DNA from: Diaporthe sp. PMI_573
Lineage: Eukaryota; Ascomycota; Sordariomycetes; Diaporthales; Diaporthaceae
Direction: 5' to 3'
NCBI GenBank assembly: GCA_021399435.1
Contig: JAJTUP010000049.1
Span: forward strand, 1-64,000
DNA: 64,000 nucleotides
Positions 48,027-57,704 of the stretch are shown one piece after another (position 1 is the first letter of the stretch; each line of letters opens with the position of its first letter). The notes below the pieces were generated by a model that searched no databases, had not been told where the DNA came from, and was given only the letters and a program-made list of their open reading frames with translations. A program made the translations under genes and the position numbers.

Positions 48027-48467
48027 ACATATTAGAGTATGAGCTCATACAAGCATTTGACGAAGGCTTCAGAGGTTTTATGCACGGAACAACGGAAAGC
48101 GAGCATAGTTTGGCCAGATACATGAGGAGTTTAAGAGCATCAGTTGTGATTGCAGACAATGTCACACAAGGCAGAATCTCAAACCTTCCGTTTCCGCCAT
48201 TAGGCACACTCAAAGAGGTTCTGAATATCTGGATATAAAATTATGAAATACAAGGAAGCTATTTTGATCTTTCACGAGCATAATGAAGAAGAAAAAGAGC
48301 AAGGCTTTCGCTGTTTACTATCTTGTAGGCTTTCACAATGGCTTCTCAATTGAGTGGTCTGAGCCTGATACCGCTACCTTCAGCTCACAGACCCCATGCG
48401 ATCAGGACAAAAATTCTGTTTTCCCGCCTTGGCCTTTGTGATCGCCTCGATCATGCGTGAAATAACT
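48027..48467. other. Convergent intergenic region
   Basis: Shared 3' region of the membrane protein and the efflux pump genes. Nothing recognised. Confidence 0.4.
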
Positions 48468-50153
48468 TCAGTCTTGCTTCTTATCTTTGACAGACCCCCA
48501 TTCCATCGTGATGCTTCCAATTATTGTCACACACGTCAGTCCCACGGCCAGATACCATGTCTGCATCAAGCTCTTGTCGAGGATGCCCAAGGCCTTTCCC
48601 AGCTCATCCTGTCCCACAAGCGTCCTCAGCTCGGTGAGGCCCATATTGTTGACGGCATTGGGGCTGAGTCCGGGGACCAACACTGTCAAGTTCACACTCA
48701 GGCGGTTCAGAAAGATTGTTTGTGCAATTGCAAGGAAGACGGCAGGCCCAAAGTTCTGAGCAAAGTAGATGATTGCGATGCCTGTGGATGTATCTTTCAC
48801 GGGGAGCATTGTCTGCACCGCGCTCTGCGGAGCGTTGAATCCGATTCCAGCGGAGAAGCCCATGGCCAGACTGTAGCCGGCAATCTGGTTCAAGGCGGTT
48901 TCTGTCGTAAAGGTTGTCATGAGTCCCGCAAATATTGGCATCAGGATACTGGCACACAGCATAAAGGGCACATAGTACCCCAAAGCACTGACGCCTGCGC
49001 CATGCGCCAACATCGCAACAAGGAAGCCAGCCATTAGGGGCAGCATCATGATACCCGACTTGGTAGCAGTATACATGCGCACAGACTGAAAGTAAGTTGG
49101 CAGGTAGTATTCGAACACGTTCATGGCCGCATTCGTACACAACCCAAAGACGACGCCAGCGAGGACAGATCGGTTTCCCAATATGCGGGGAGGAAGGGTG
49201 GCTCTATCTCCCCGGCGCTTCTGATCATAAGCAAACAGGGCAAGCAGCACCGCGAACGTGATGAGCAGCCCAATCACGGTCCCGCTGTTCCAAGGGTATT
49301 TCGTGCCGGCCCACGAGAGCGCGAGGAAGAGCGAGGTCAGGGACGGGATGAAGAGTAGATTGCCGACCAAATCAAGCTCGACAAGCTTCTGTCTGAGGGT
49401 CAGGGTCGAGCGGCCCTTCAGGTCGATCCTCAGTGCGAAGAAAACGATGACCAAGCTCAGTGCACCGATCGGGAGGTTGATCCAGAAACACCACCGCCAC
49501 CCCACGCTGCCGACGATAAGTCCGCCGATCGAGGGCGAAGAGATATTCGCCAAGGCTTCGACGCCATTCAGGAAGCCCACGTAAAGCGGCCTCTTGCGCA
49601 GTGGAACAACATGCACAAGCATGTAGAAGCACCCCTGGGCGATCCCGGCGGTGCTCAGCCCGCACACGGCGCGGCTGACCACGAAGACCAGTGACGACGG
49701 GGCGGTGGCGCCCATCAGGGATCCGAGCATGAAGAGCGAGATGCAGGCCATGAAAACGGGGCGCACGGGGAACATCGTGTAGACCTTTCCGAACATGAAG
49801 GCGAAGCTGCAGGCGCACAGTCGGAACGCGCTCGAGTACCACCCGACGTCGGCGACGGTGTGGAACTCGTCCGTGATGGAGGGGACGGCGGTGGCGACGA
49901 TGGACATGTCTAGCCCGATGAAGGCGAGGACCATAGCGTAGCAGACCATTATCGCCCAGAAGCGGATGCCGGTTGGATATTGTGTCTCGTCTTCGGCCGC
50001 GACGATGCCGGACGAGGGCCCGTCGGGAGGGGCTTCTTCGATGTTGAAAGCCTCCATTGGCCGTCCCGGCCGGGAAAATAACGAGACATCGTCTTTGTGA
50101 CTGCCTGTCTCTGACACTGCGGGTAGAGAGATCTGGATCACTTCTGTAGCCAT
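48468..50153 (-). CDS. MFS DHA2-type (14-helix) efflux transporter (561 aa)
   Basis: Predicted drug:proton antiporter of the plasma membrane. Single exon. A roughly 65-residue acidic cytosolic N-terminus precedes the first helix (FWAIMVCYAMVLAFIGLDMS). DHA2 marks are LDMSIVATAVPSI (helix 1 motif), GKVYTMFPVRPVFM in the loop 2-3 position, SRAVCGLSTAGIAQG, and the antiporter motif C region SSPSIGGLIVGSVGWRWCFW leading into INLPIGALSLVIV. Further helices cover the length expected for 14 segments. Such pumps export toxic or self-made metabolites and often sit in biosynthetic clusters, but no biosynthetic gene is adjacent here. The start was chosen because it gives the normal N-terminal length. 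Confidence 0.88.
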   Translation of the reverse strand: MATEVIQISLPAVSETGSHKDDVSLFSRPGRPMEAFNIEEAPPDGPSSGIVAAEDETQYPTGIRFWAIMVCYAMVLAFIGLDMSIVATAVPSITDEFHTVADVGWYSSAFRLCACSFAFMFGKVYTMFPVRPVFMACISLFMLGSLMGATAPSSLVFVVSRAVCGLSTAGIAQGCFYMLVHVVPLRKRPLYVGFLNGVEALANISSPSIGGLIVGSVGWRWCFWINLPIGALSLVIVFFALRIDLKGRSTLTLRQKLVELDLVGNLLFIPSLTSLFLALSWAGTKYPWNSGTVIGLLITFAVLLALFAYDQKRRGDRATLPPRILGNRSVLAGVVFGLCTNAAMNVFEYYLPTYFQSVRMYTATKSGIMMLPLMAGFLVAMLAHGAGVSALGYYVPFMLCASILMPIFAGLMTTFTTETALNQIAGYSLAMGFSAGIGFNAPQSAVQTMLPVKDTSTGIAIIYFAQNFGPAVFLAIAQTIFLNRLSVNLTVLVPGLSPNAVNNMGLTELRTLVGQDELGKALGILDKSLMQTWYLAVGLTCVTIIGSITMEWGSVKDKKQD

Positions 50154-51652
50154 GGCTGCGGGATAGCTTCTCTTGGGTTGCGGATAGGTATGTTTTGGCG
50201 CCGGGATCGCTTGTTTGTAGCTTGCTATTCACCTTCATTATAAGTGGGCAGCGGCTCTCCGATTCGGGTCTCCGACTCGGTTCTCCGATGTTGACAGCTC
50301 AGTCTTCTGCAGTGATCTGCAGCGATACCGCAGGAGCTCAACAACAAAGACCTTGCCACGATGCAGGCAAGGAGAATAAATATCAATTCCGGTCGAAGCA
50401 GTGGCGTTAGAGAGAGTGAATTAGCGGCGGAGGTGTAGTCAAGCATTAAGACGGAGCAACGTTGCTGCTCCGGAAAAGCTCCAACAGCACGGCACCAGAT
50501 GACGAAATTGAAGACAACTGGGCATTATCCAAATACAGCCTTCCCCACATATAATATTCTACCAAAAAAGTCCTACCGGGTGGAGATTATTTTTTTAACA
50601 GCTCATGACCGATCGATATTCCCAGGCCCGTGCTCCAGTTCAAACATTTGAACCTAAATAGGCACATTTAACACAGCCGACGTATCGCCCCGAAACCCCG
50701 CCAACGATACCATTTGCTTCTTGGTCAAGAACATGTAAGTGACGTTTCGAAGAAGCTGGTTTGCTGATCTAGGCTAAATGCTGGGTTTGCTTCGACAGGG
50801 CAGGATGTTACTGATGACAAGCTGCAATGCCAATCTGCGGATTATATCAGGTATCCATTGAAGCCTTGATTGCAATCAAGCTAGGCGACCTAATATCGGA
50901 ACCTTTACTATCACGGGATAACCATGCTGTATTATAATCTTTTGAATAGAAGCTGAGAGCTCTTGGAAAGACCTCTGAGAATATGGGTTTAATGAGATAG
51001 GATGGCTTTTCTCCCTTCTTTTTTCTACTCGACCACCGTGAATTCTATGGGTTAAGAGCCTCAAAGTCGGCACTCATGCTGCCCATATTACCAGTCGGAT
51101 ACTGTAATTCCCCCTTCATTTATCAAGACAGTTTGACCACTCTCCCTTTGACTTCGTTCTCCTCCGCGTCTCCCCAGTCCTATTCACATGTATCTGTCCC
51201 CAGAGAACCTCCCCGCAACACATTATCAAGCGATTTCCGATCAGCTATAACAGCGCTCACGGTGCGGACGAAGTAAACTGCTCCTTTGATGCTGATTTCA
51301 ACGGTCTAGGTGGAATCTAGTGGCAAAAGTCCATTCCACAGATCGCCTGCCATTCCGGTAACTAACAAGATAGCTACGAGAGGGGTCTTTATGGTGGAGC
51401 AGAAAACCAAACTCTCCACTTCTCCCCCTCAGAGACCATTTTAGAGACATAGCCAAGGTTGCTAGGAAATGCCTCCAAGCGCCCCAAAGACATTTGACCT
51501 TGTATGGTTCCATCCGGATAATTTTTAATCCATGATCGGTACCGGTGTAGCTCTCTCCGAACAGCTGGATCTAAAGCCTGCTGCTACATTCTCTTTTTGT
51601 AGAATTGGAAGTCATCTCACGTCTGGTGTTTACTTGCATCCCATTGCTCGAA
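50154..51652. other. Divergent intergenic region (1.5 kb)
   Basis: Between the efflux pump (leftward) and the GH79 gene (rightward). Contains AT-rich and T-rich stretches (for example 50575-50600) but no supported gene. Confidence 0.45.
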
Positions 51653-53496
51653 ATGGTGTCGTCTCACGTTCTATTCTTGGCGACAGCGAGTCTGGCCGCT
51701 GGAGTGCCGCTGTCGCCGCGGGCAGAAGTCGTCTTCGATATTGACGAAGTGGCTGCAAAGGCCAGCCCTCTTGACAAGCAGCTGATCAGCTTGTCCATTG
51801 AGTATGCCTATTACATTTCTGCGTGGAGCTTGCCTCCCCTTTCTAAAGTTCCCGCTCCGCCAGTGCACATGTGACTGGCCAAATGTGGATTCGGTAATTA
51901 AGTATCTCCAGATTCGGAAACGCGGTCGACTTTTTCGGCGACGTCGGCAAGCCAAATTTGTTTTCAAAGAGGCTTCTGCAAAACATAGTGGACCGCTCCA
52001 AGGCACCTGTCATACTTCGCATAGGCGGGAACACGCAGGACAGGGCTGACTTTTGCGCAACATGCAACAAGACGTTTGAGACGGTCGTGCGCAACGACCC
52101 GGACGACCCCAAAGGCTCGGAGGCGGTCAGAGTCACGTTCAACCCCCGAATTTTCGACGTCCTGACGAACAACGTGCCGGCGGGAAGTCCAATCATTTTC
52201 GGCCTGAACTACCGCAATGGTGAAGAGCCCAGTTCCCACTGCAACTTGAAGACCAATACCTAACCATGTTTGTGCTGCTCCTGAGCCAGACAGCTTGGAA
52301 CTTGCCCAGGCCGAGATTGGCGCCGCGTTCAAGTACTTGGACCAGTCGCTGGTCATGGCCTACGAGCTGGGCAACGAGCCGAACCTGTACGGTGATTACC
52401 GACCACCGACTTACGACGTGAACGTCTACGCCGATGACATGCGCGAGTGGATCCCGAGCCTGCGGGCCCTCTCGCCGCCTGGCGTCGAGCCCATGTTCCA
52501 ATTCCCATCGTTTGCCGGCCCGCAGCTCTTCAAGCCTGGCATGACGATCGCGAACCTCGTGGAGATGGGCGTGCCGCAGTCCGTTGGCATCGACTACTTC
52601 TCCATCCATGGCTACCCTTATGACATCTGCTCGCGTGAGAAAGCCCCCGCAAGTCCGGCTGGTGTAAGTCGTTAGTTACTCTGTCCTTTTCTGACCTGAT
52701 AGATGCAACCGAACAGCGGAGAGCGCAGCCCAGGTCGACCTGAGGAACTTTCTGGACCATAACAAGACCATGGCGCTCATCGCGTCCTACAGCGGCGAGA
52801 TCGCCGCCTCCAGGTCTCAGGGCAAGCAGCTGCACATGGGCGAGACGGGCTCAGTGGCGTGCCACGGCAAGTTCGGCGTGTCCAACACGCTCGGCGCGGC
52901 CCTGTGGGAGATTGACTACGCCCTCAGCGGCTCGACACAGGGGATCGACCGCTTCTTCTTCCACATGGGCAAGGGCGACTTTTACTACTCCATGTGGGAG
53001 CCGCTGCCGTCGGACAGGTTCCCTGCGCCGCACATCAATCCAACGTAAGTTCGAACACCGCTTCAGTGCATCGCCCGACTTGACATTCGGATCTCGCAGA
53101 TACTATGCCATGCTCTTCGCCGCCGACCTGGTGGCAGACCTCGAGGCCCCCGAGATCGCCCCGCTCGCGGAGCTGGACACGGCATACACGGTGCACTTTG
53201 TCGTGTACGACGGCGGGCAGCTCCGCAAGCTCGTCCTGCTGAATTTGGCCTTCTTCAATGGCACGTCCGCCGACGCCCGCCCGGCCAGGCGGTTCGACGT
53301 CGGCGCGACCCTCGGGCAGCAGCTGCAGGTCAGGCGGCTGACGGGGGAGAACTCGGCCGCGACGAGCGGCGCGACGTGGGCCGGGCAGAGCGTGGACGGC
53401 GACGGCGCCATCGTTGGCGAGGTGGAGGTGGAGCGTGTCACTGACGGCGTAGTGACGCTTCTGGCGTCCGAGGCCGCCATCGTCGAAAGGGGCTGA
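51653..53496 (+). CDS. Secreted GH79-family glycoside hydrolase (about 516 aa)
   Basis: Predicted extracellular beta-glucuronidase/heparanase-like enzyme, retaining mechanism. Exons 51653-51801, 51912-52219, 52290-52663, 52722-53044 and 53100-53496. The signal peptide VLFLATASLAAGVPLSPRA begins the protein. Joining exons 1 and 2 gives LISLSIEFGNAVDFFGD, the family's first core strand. APVILRIGGNTQDRA is the second strand, AYELGNEPNLYGDY holds the acid/base Glu182, and LHMGETGSVACHG holds the nucleophile Glu318. The C-terminal beta domain ends the protein. Length is normal for the family. The third intron acceptor is uncertain: GTAAGT...CGGAG was used, but G/GTGTAA...AACAG also keeps the frame and changes only a few residues. 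Substrates of fungal GH79 enzymes include glucuronic acid on arabinogalactan proteins. Confidence 0.87.
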
Positions 53497-54358
53497 ACGT
53501 CGCGTGTCTTGCTCGAACCCGGAGTACGGCCGAGATATGAAGCTAAATAGTAACTTCTACTAGTGAAAGACTTTCCCTTTCCTCCACACCTGTAGAGGCG
53601 TCTCAATGCAGGCTACATCCAATAGTGTGAGCTCGTGCTTGAGCCGATGTTTGAGCGGACCGCATCCTCGGGGCCAACTTGTGACGAACGCGTTCCGATG
53701 ATGTACAATGTAGTTTCTTCGGACGAAGATATAAGAAAGCTTGGGGCTATAGCAACCCAAATGCCGGGGTAGGTACTCGAATGCTCCCGTTTAGACCACT
53801 AAAATGCTGAATTAAGCTGTGTATAGATGCAAGCGTTGGCAATGTGATATTGACATTCCGTGTGGATGCATCAGAATGTTGATTTCATTGTACTTTGCTC
53901 CATATGTTTGAAACAGCAAGGCCTCGACGTTATATTCGAATAGAAATACAACAAAAACAATGAAATGAGGTCAAGCGATGTCACTCGATCACCTCCGTCA
54001 TGATGCCAAGAAAAGCCAAAAGCTGGTCGGCCCCCCTTTACAAGCTTGGATTGTGACGTGACCTAATTTAAACTTCAGCCACTCCCCGTGCTTGGCTCCG
54101 CCATCACTAAGGAGGACCTAGCTCACATATAGCCCGCTAACGAGAAATCAAGGCACCACCAAATGGCAACTGATATGGACGGATAAATTAGCAGCAGTTG
54201 GGAAAGGGGCCCCGTCACAAAGTTAAGGTTAATACAAGAGCCTCAGTGCTCGCTCACGTGAAATCCACATCATGACTTCACCCTTCCACATCTCGAGGGG
54301 CCTTGACATCTGCATCCATCTCGGCAGCTCACCGGACATCACAGTCACGCCAAGCAAG
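53497..54358. other. Intergenic, no gene seen
   Basis: Between two rightward genes. AT-rich segment at about 53760-53960; no repeat or coding signal recognised. An in-frame upstream ATG at 54272 belongs to the next gene's frame. Confidence 0.45.
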
Positions 54359-55135
54359 ATGCGCCCCTCGACGTGCAGCTCCACCCTCCCGCTCATCAGC
54401 CTCCTGTGGCTCGCCCTCGCGGTCCACCTCGCCCAGTCATGGGGCTGGGGCCCCTACGACAACGAGTGGAGGAAACACATCCAGCCCGCCGTCCACCACC
54501 CGGAGCTCGTCTACCGCATCGTCGTCCCGCGGAACGGGTCCACGCCGACGTTCAGCGGCAACGGCACCACTTTTACGAGGGCAAATGCGACGGGCGCGGT
54601 CCCGCTTAGCACAGCGCGGCCAACAACGCCTGTCGCAAACTCGAGTGTCGATACCTCCTGCGGCGAGGATTCACCGCTGTACAACCTGCAGGTATCCCGG
54701 GCCGACGGGAGCATCTTCGACGGGTGGTGGCTCAAACTTTCTGGCAACCAGGCCCTCTTCACTTCACAAAAAGAAAAGGCGACCGGGTTTGGCGTTAACC
54801 GGGGCAGCAAGCATCTTTGTATCCCGAAAGCTGGAAGAGCTTTCCCGCTGATCGCGATCGTCGAGGCGAGGCTCGACCTCGGCCCGCTTTATTTCTTGGA
54901 CGCAAACTTCTCGACGGGTTACCGACCAGAGTATGAGCCTGTGGTGTGCGACAGCCTGGGCGGCGGATCGCAATTATCGTGTGCTCAAGGGAGGAGGACG
55001 GCTTGGTCTGGGTGTGGGATGCAGCTGGAGTTAGGGACAGGTACAGTGTCGAATAGCACGGGTGGTGCAAGTGGCCAGAATTGTTCATCTATCGCTTTGA
55101 ATGCATTTCAAGCATCAAATAGCGCGCTTTTTTAG
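54359..55135 (+). CDS. Secreted glycoprotein of unknown family (258 aa)
   Basis: Hypothetical secreted protein, single exon. The Met at 54359 was preferred over the in-frame ATG at 54272 because it places a strong signal peptide at the N-terminus (LPLISLLWLALAVHLAQS, cleavage likely before WGWGPYD). The mature protein starts with a Trp-rich segment, then a Thr/Ser-rich stretch with several Asn-X-Ser/Thr sites. A folded part follows with cysteines in TSCGEDS, KHLCIPKAG, PVVCDSLG, LSCAQGR, SGCGM and QNCSS. The motif GSIFDGWWLKLSGNQALFT suggests a beta-barrel or wall-associated fold of the type seen in fungal surface antigens, but the family was not recognised. No GPI tail is present: the C-terminus is polar, apart from the last Phe. 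Confidence 0.7.
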   Translation: MRPSTCSSTLPLISLLWLALAVHLAQSWGWGPYDNEWRKHIQPAVHHPELVYRIVVPRNGSTPTFSGNGTTFTRANATGAVPLSTARPTTPVANSSVDTSCGEDSPLYNLQVSRADGSIFDGWWLKLSGNQALFTSQKEKATGFGVNRGSKHLCIPKAGRAFPLIAIVEARLDLGPLYFLDANFSTGYRPEYEPVVCDSLGGGSQLSCAQGRRTAWSGCGMQLELGTGTVSNSTGGASGQNCSSIALNAFQASNSALF

Positions 55136-55773
55136 ATGACAGGAATGAATAATGATTAATGACCCAAACTCCAATGCCCGGCTACACTTGTTGGTGTGTT
55201 TCAAATATTTCTCAGCTCTGCAATATCTTTCGGTATTTTGGGCACTTCTGGCAGGAAATTTCGAGCAGAAATATCCAGAAAGGGCCATCAATCCTTTCCT
55301 GACGCTTCGACTCCAGGGTGAAACATTGCTTCTATGTGTCTGCCTTGAGTCTTTGTTACCAGATGCCAACCCACTATCAAGGCCTCACCCTGCCTTGGAA
55401 AGACCGGTTGCAAAGGGCGGGACGCGATGAGAGTGTCATCCACTGCACATGTGACGGTCCCTCCGCCCATGCGTGTGGGACTACGAGACAAGGTCTTTAG
55501 CGCATTGCTGCTGGTACGTGTGGAAATACTGGGTGAGTCCCGTTACTGTGTCAATGCTAAAAGGTGCAACTGACGTAGCCTCGCGCATGACCTCACTGTT
55601 TGCTGTCGATGCGTTGCCTGGACACTGAACGCGTCGACTCTGGCAGGGTCAGCGCGTGATTCATGGATTTTATGAAAGGTCGCCCGGCCCATCACCGAGA
55701 CACATGATCACTCCCTTATCCCTCACCCTTCAACCATCCAGTAAGGCAATCACAACCACGACAAGACTCCATC
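55136..55773. other. Intergenic, no gene seen
   Basis: Promoter of the next gene. Open frames on both strands overlap and are not supported. Confidence 0.45.
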
Positions 55774-56829
55774 ATGGTCTGCACCAGAAAGAAAGACTAC
55801 GGCGAGCCGCCACCACCGAAGCAGCGCCGGCCCAGGGCAACTCAACAGGATGCCATCACGAAACCAGATGCTGCAGCTGCAGTGGGCGATGCCAATCAAG
55901 ATGAGTCCAAGACATCAAAGTCCCACACCGACCAACAGGGTCCTTACACGGAGTTCCCATCGTTCTCAAAACTGCCCTGCGAACTGTGCCTCATGATCTG
56001 GGAAGAGTCCATGACTCCTCGACTCGTGGCGGTTGGGCCCAAGGCCATTGGGGGGCGTCGTTTAATACAGCACATCAGGAGCATGCTTCCTTCGCAGCTT
56101 TCTGTTAACAGCGAGTCCCGACACGCCGCCCTTGACCACTACAAGATGAGGTTCACCATCAGTATCACCATAGACAAAGCGCGTTTCGACCACAATTGTT
56201 GGCGTTTCAAATCTGAGGTCACCAGGCACCAAGCGCGTGTCGTCATGTCACCAGATGATACTCTGGGTTTACTCGGCTGGGAAAAGCTGGTCCTGTGGTC
56301 CAGCTGCACATTCCAAGTTGAGAATGCAAACGGAATCAGTCCGTGGGATTCTGAGAGCAAGCCGATGGCTTTTAGAGCGCAGCCAGACGTGAAGAAGGTA
56401 GCATTCTTGGGATTGGATCTCGCTTGGAACGCCAGGATCGTTCACGACCTGAACTCCACAGTCTCTTGGAATTTGGACTCAATCCTCCACAAGAAATCTA
56501 CCAGGCCCAGGAAATTGTATTCCCTTTGGGATCCTTGGTATAGCGATTCAGAAGCAGCTTACTCCAAGGACCATGTCTTGATCCATTCACGCAACTACAA
56601 TGGAAGCTTGCAAGAATGGGGAGCGAGGTTGCTGTGCAGGGCTTCTCGAGAGGATATTCCTGATTGGAGAGGAGCGCCGGATATATTGGCATTTGAGCTT
56701 GGAAAGGAACCCGAAGAGGTACCTAGGCCCAGAACCTTCGTTGTGAACGAGTGGGAGGACCCCGAGGGTTATTACGTGATGCGCGAATGGAGTCGGCGCC
56801 GATACGATCCCGCTCCTCAAGGCTTTTGA
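55774..56829 (+). CDS. 2EXR-domain protein (351 aa)
   Basis: Hypothetical fungal protein, single exon. The N-terminus is basic and proline-rich (KKDYGEPPPPKQRRPRATQ), a possible nuclear signal. The 2EXR core FSKLPCELCLMIWEESMTPR is at about residues 63-82. The family's second conserved stretch, SQLSVNSESRHAALDHYKMR, follows near residues 107-126. The rest is an alpha/beta region with KKVAFLGLDLAW and other short strands. No signal peptide or membrane helix. The same two motifs occur in the gene at 61396, and the two flank a decayed DUF6536 gene. The biochemical role of 2EXR proteins is not established. Confidence 0.8.
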   Translation: MVCTRKKDYGEPPPPKQRRPRATQQDAITKPDAAAAVGDANQDESKTSKSHTDQQGPYTEFPSFSKLPCELCLMIWEESMTPRLVAVGPKAIGGRRLIQHIRSMLPSQLSVNSESRHAALDHYKMRFTISITIDKARFDHNCWRFKSEVTRHQARVVMSPDDTLGLLGWEKLVLWSSCTFQVENANGISPWDSESKPMAFRAQPDVKKVAFLGLDLAWNARIVHDLNSTVSWNLDSILHKKSTRPRKLYSLWDPWYSDSEAAYSKDHVLIHSRNYNGSLQEWGARLLCRASREDIPDWRGAPDILAFELGKEPEEVPRPRTFVVNEWEDPEGYYVMREWSRRRYDPAPQGF

Positions 56830-57704
56830 CTCAGGTAAGCCAAAACACGCACATCATGTTTTGGAAACTTTTCTGAGGTCTCTTCTCAAAGTTTGATGAA
56901 CACAATCAACTGACGATCTCGTGGGTGTCCTCATGGCACCTATCGCGACTGATGAGGACGCGACTGCAGCAAGCCAGCTCGCAACGGATTGCGGCTTTGC
57001 CTCGAAGGAGACATTTTGCGACGACGCCTTCAGAACAATCACCTTCCCAAATTTGGACGCCTTGACCCCATATTGACCCTGAATCTGAGTCCAGCAAGCA
57101 AGAAACAAACAAACTCCGAGTCTGGCGCCCCAGGAGGCATCGATAATCCCACCATAGAGACCATGCAGGATGAGGATGGAATCACGAATACGGCGGAGGG
57201 CATTGGTTAATTCATGCCATGGCATTGGATGCACTGGCTTTCGAGGAAAACTCTGTTGCCACAAGAGAATTTTGGCATTTAGATTTTGTGGAACCTGGGT
57301 GTGAGGTTGACAAGACAGGGTCAGCATGGCGGTAAAGCTACTGAGAGGCGTTTGGGCGGCTGTGAGGGAGGTCTTTTTTGGTACTGTACTGACAAGCTTG
57401 GAAGCTTGGCCCGTATAAAACAGACGGAGCAAATCTTGGTGACTATCGGCAGAGTAAGCCATATTTCTTTTTGAGCAGTATCTTATATTTTCATCCCACA
57501 TTCTTTTCTCCCATAAGGGTGTCGTCCTGTAAAGCTTGGGTCTTCACTTTGCGGTCTCGGAACCCCACTTAGAGTCTAGACGGAATACCCAAAGGGGTAT
57601 ATAATCCAGAGCCTTGCCTCTTTTCATCCCTTTCTTTTGAGCATGCTAATGTGTGGTTTCATTGGCGATTGCTGTGATCACGGAGCTGGTTTGATCGCGT
57701 GATC
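56830..57704. other. Intergenic; promoter of the decayed DUF6536 gene
   Basis: Contains a TATA element (TATATAA at 57598-57604) about 105 bases before the next ATG, followed by a pyrimidine-rich leader. A 215-codon minus-strand frame (57501-56854) has no recognisable domain and may be chance. Confidence 0.45.
57598..57604 (+). promoter_or_regulatory. TATA box of the DUF6536 gene
   Basis: TATATAA in GGGGTATATAATCC, 107 bases upstream of the ATG at 57705 and followed by CTCTTTTCATCCCTTTC, an intact-looking promoter before a damaged gene. Confidence 0.5.

Noticed and set aside
49372..50238. 288-codon frame on the same strand as the efflux pump but out of frame
   Set aside because: Arg/His-rich shadow of the transporter gene with no motif.
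56854..57501. 215-codon minus-strand open frame
   Set aside because: No domain, no convincing start or promoter, and odd composition. A frame of this length can arise by chance in 64 kb, and a plus-strand frame overlaps it.
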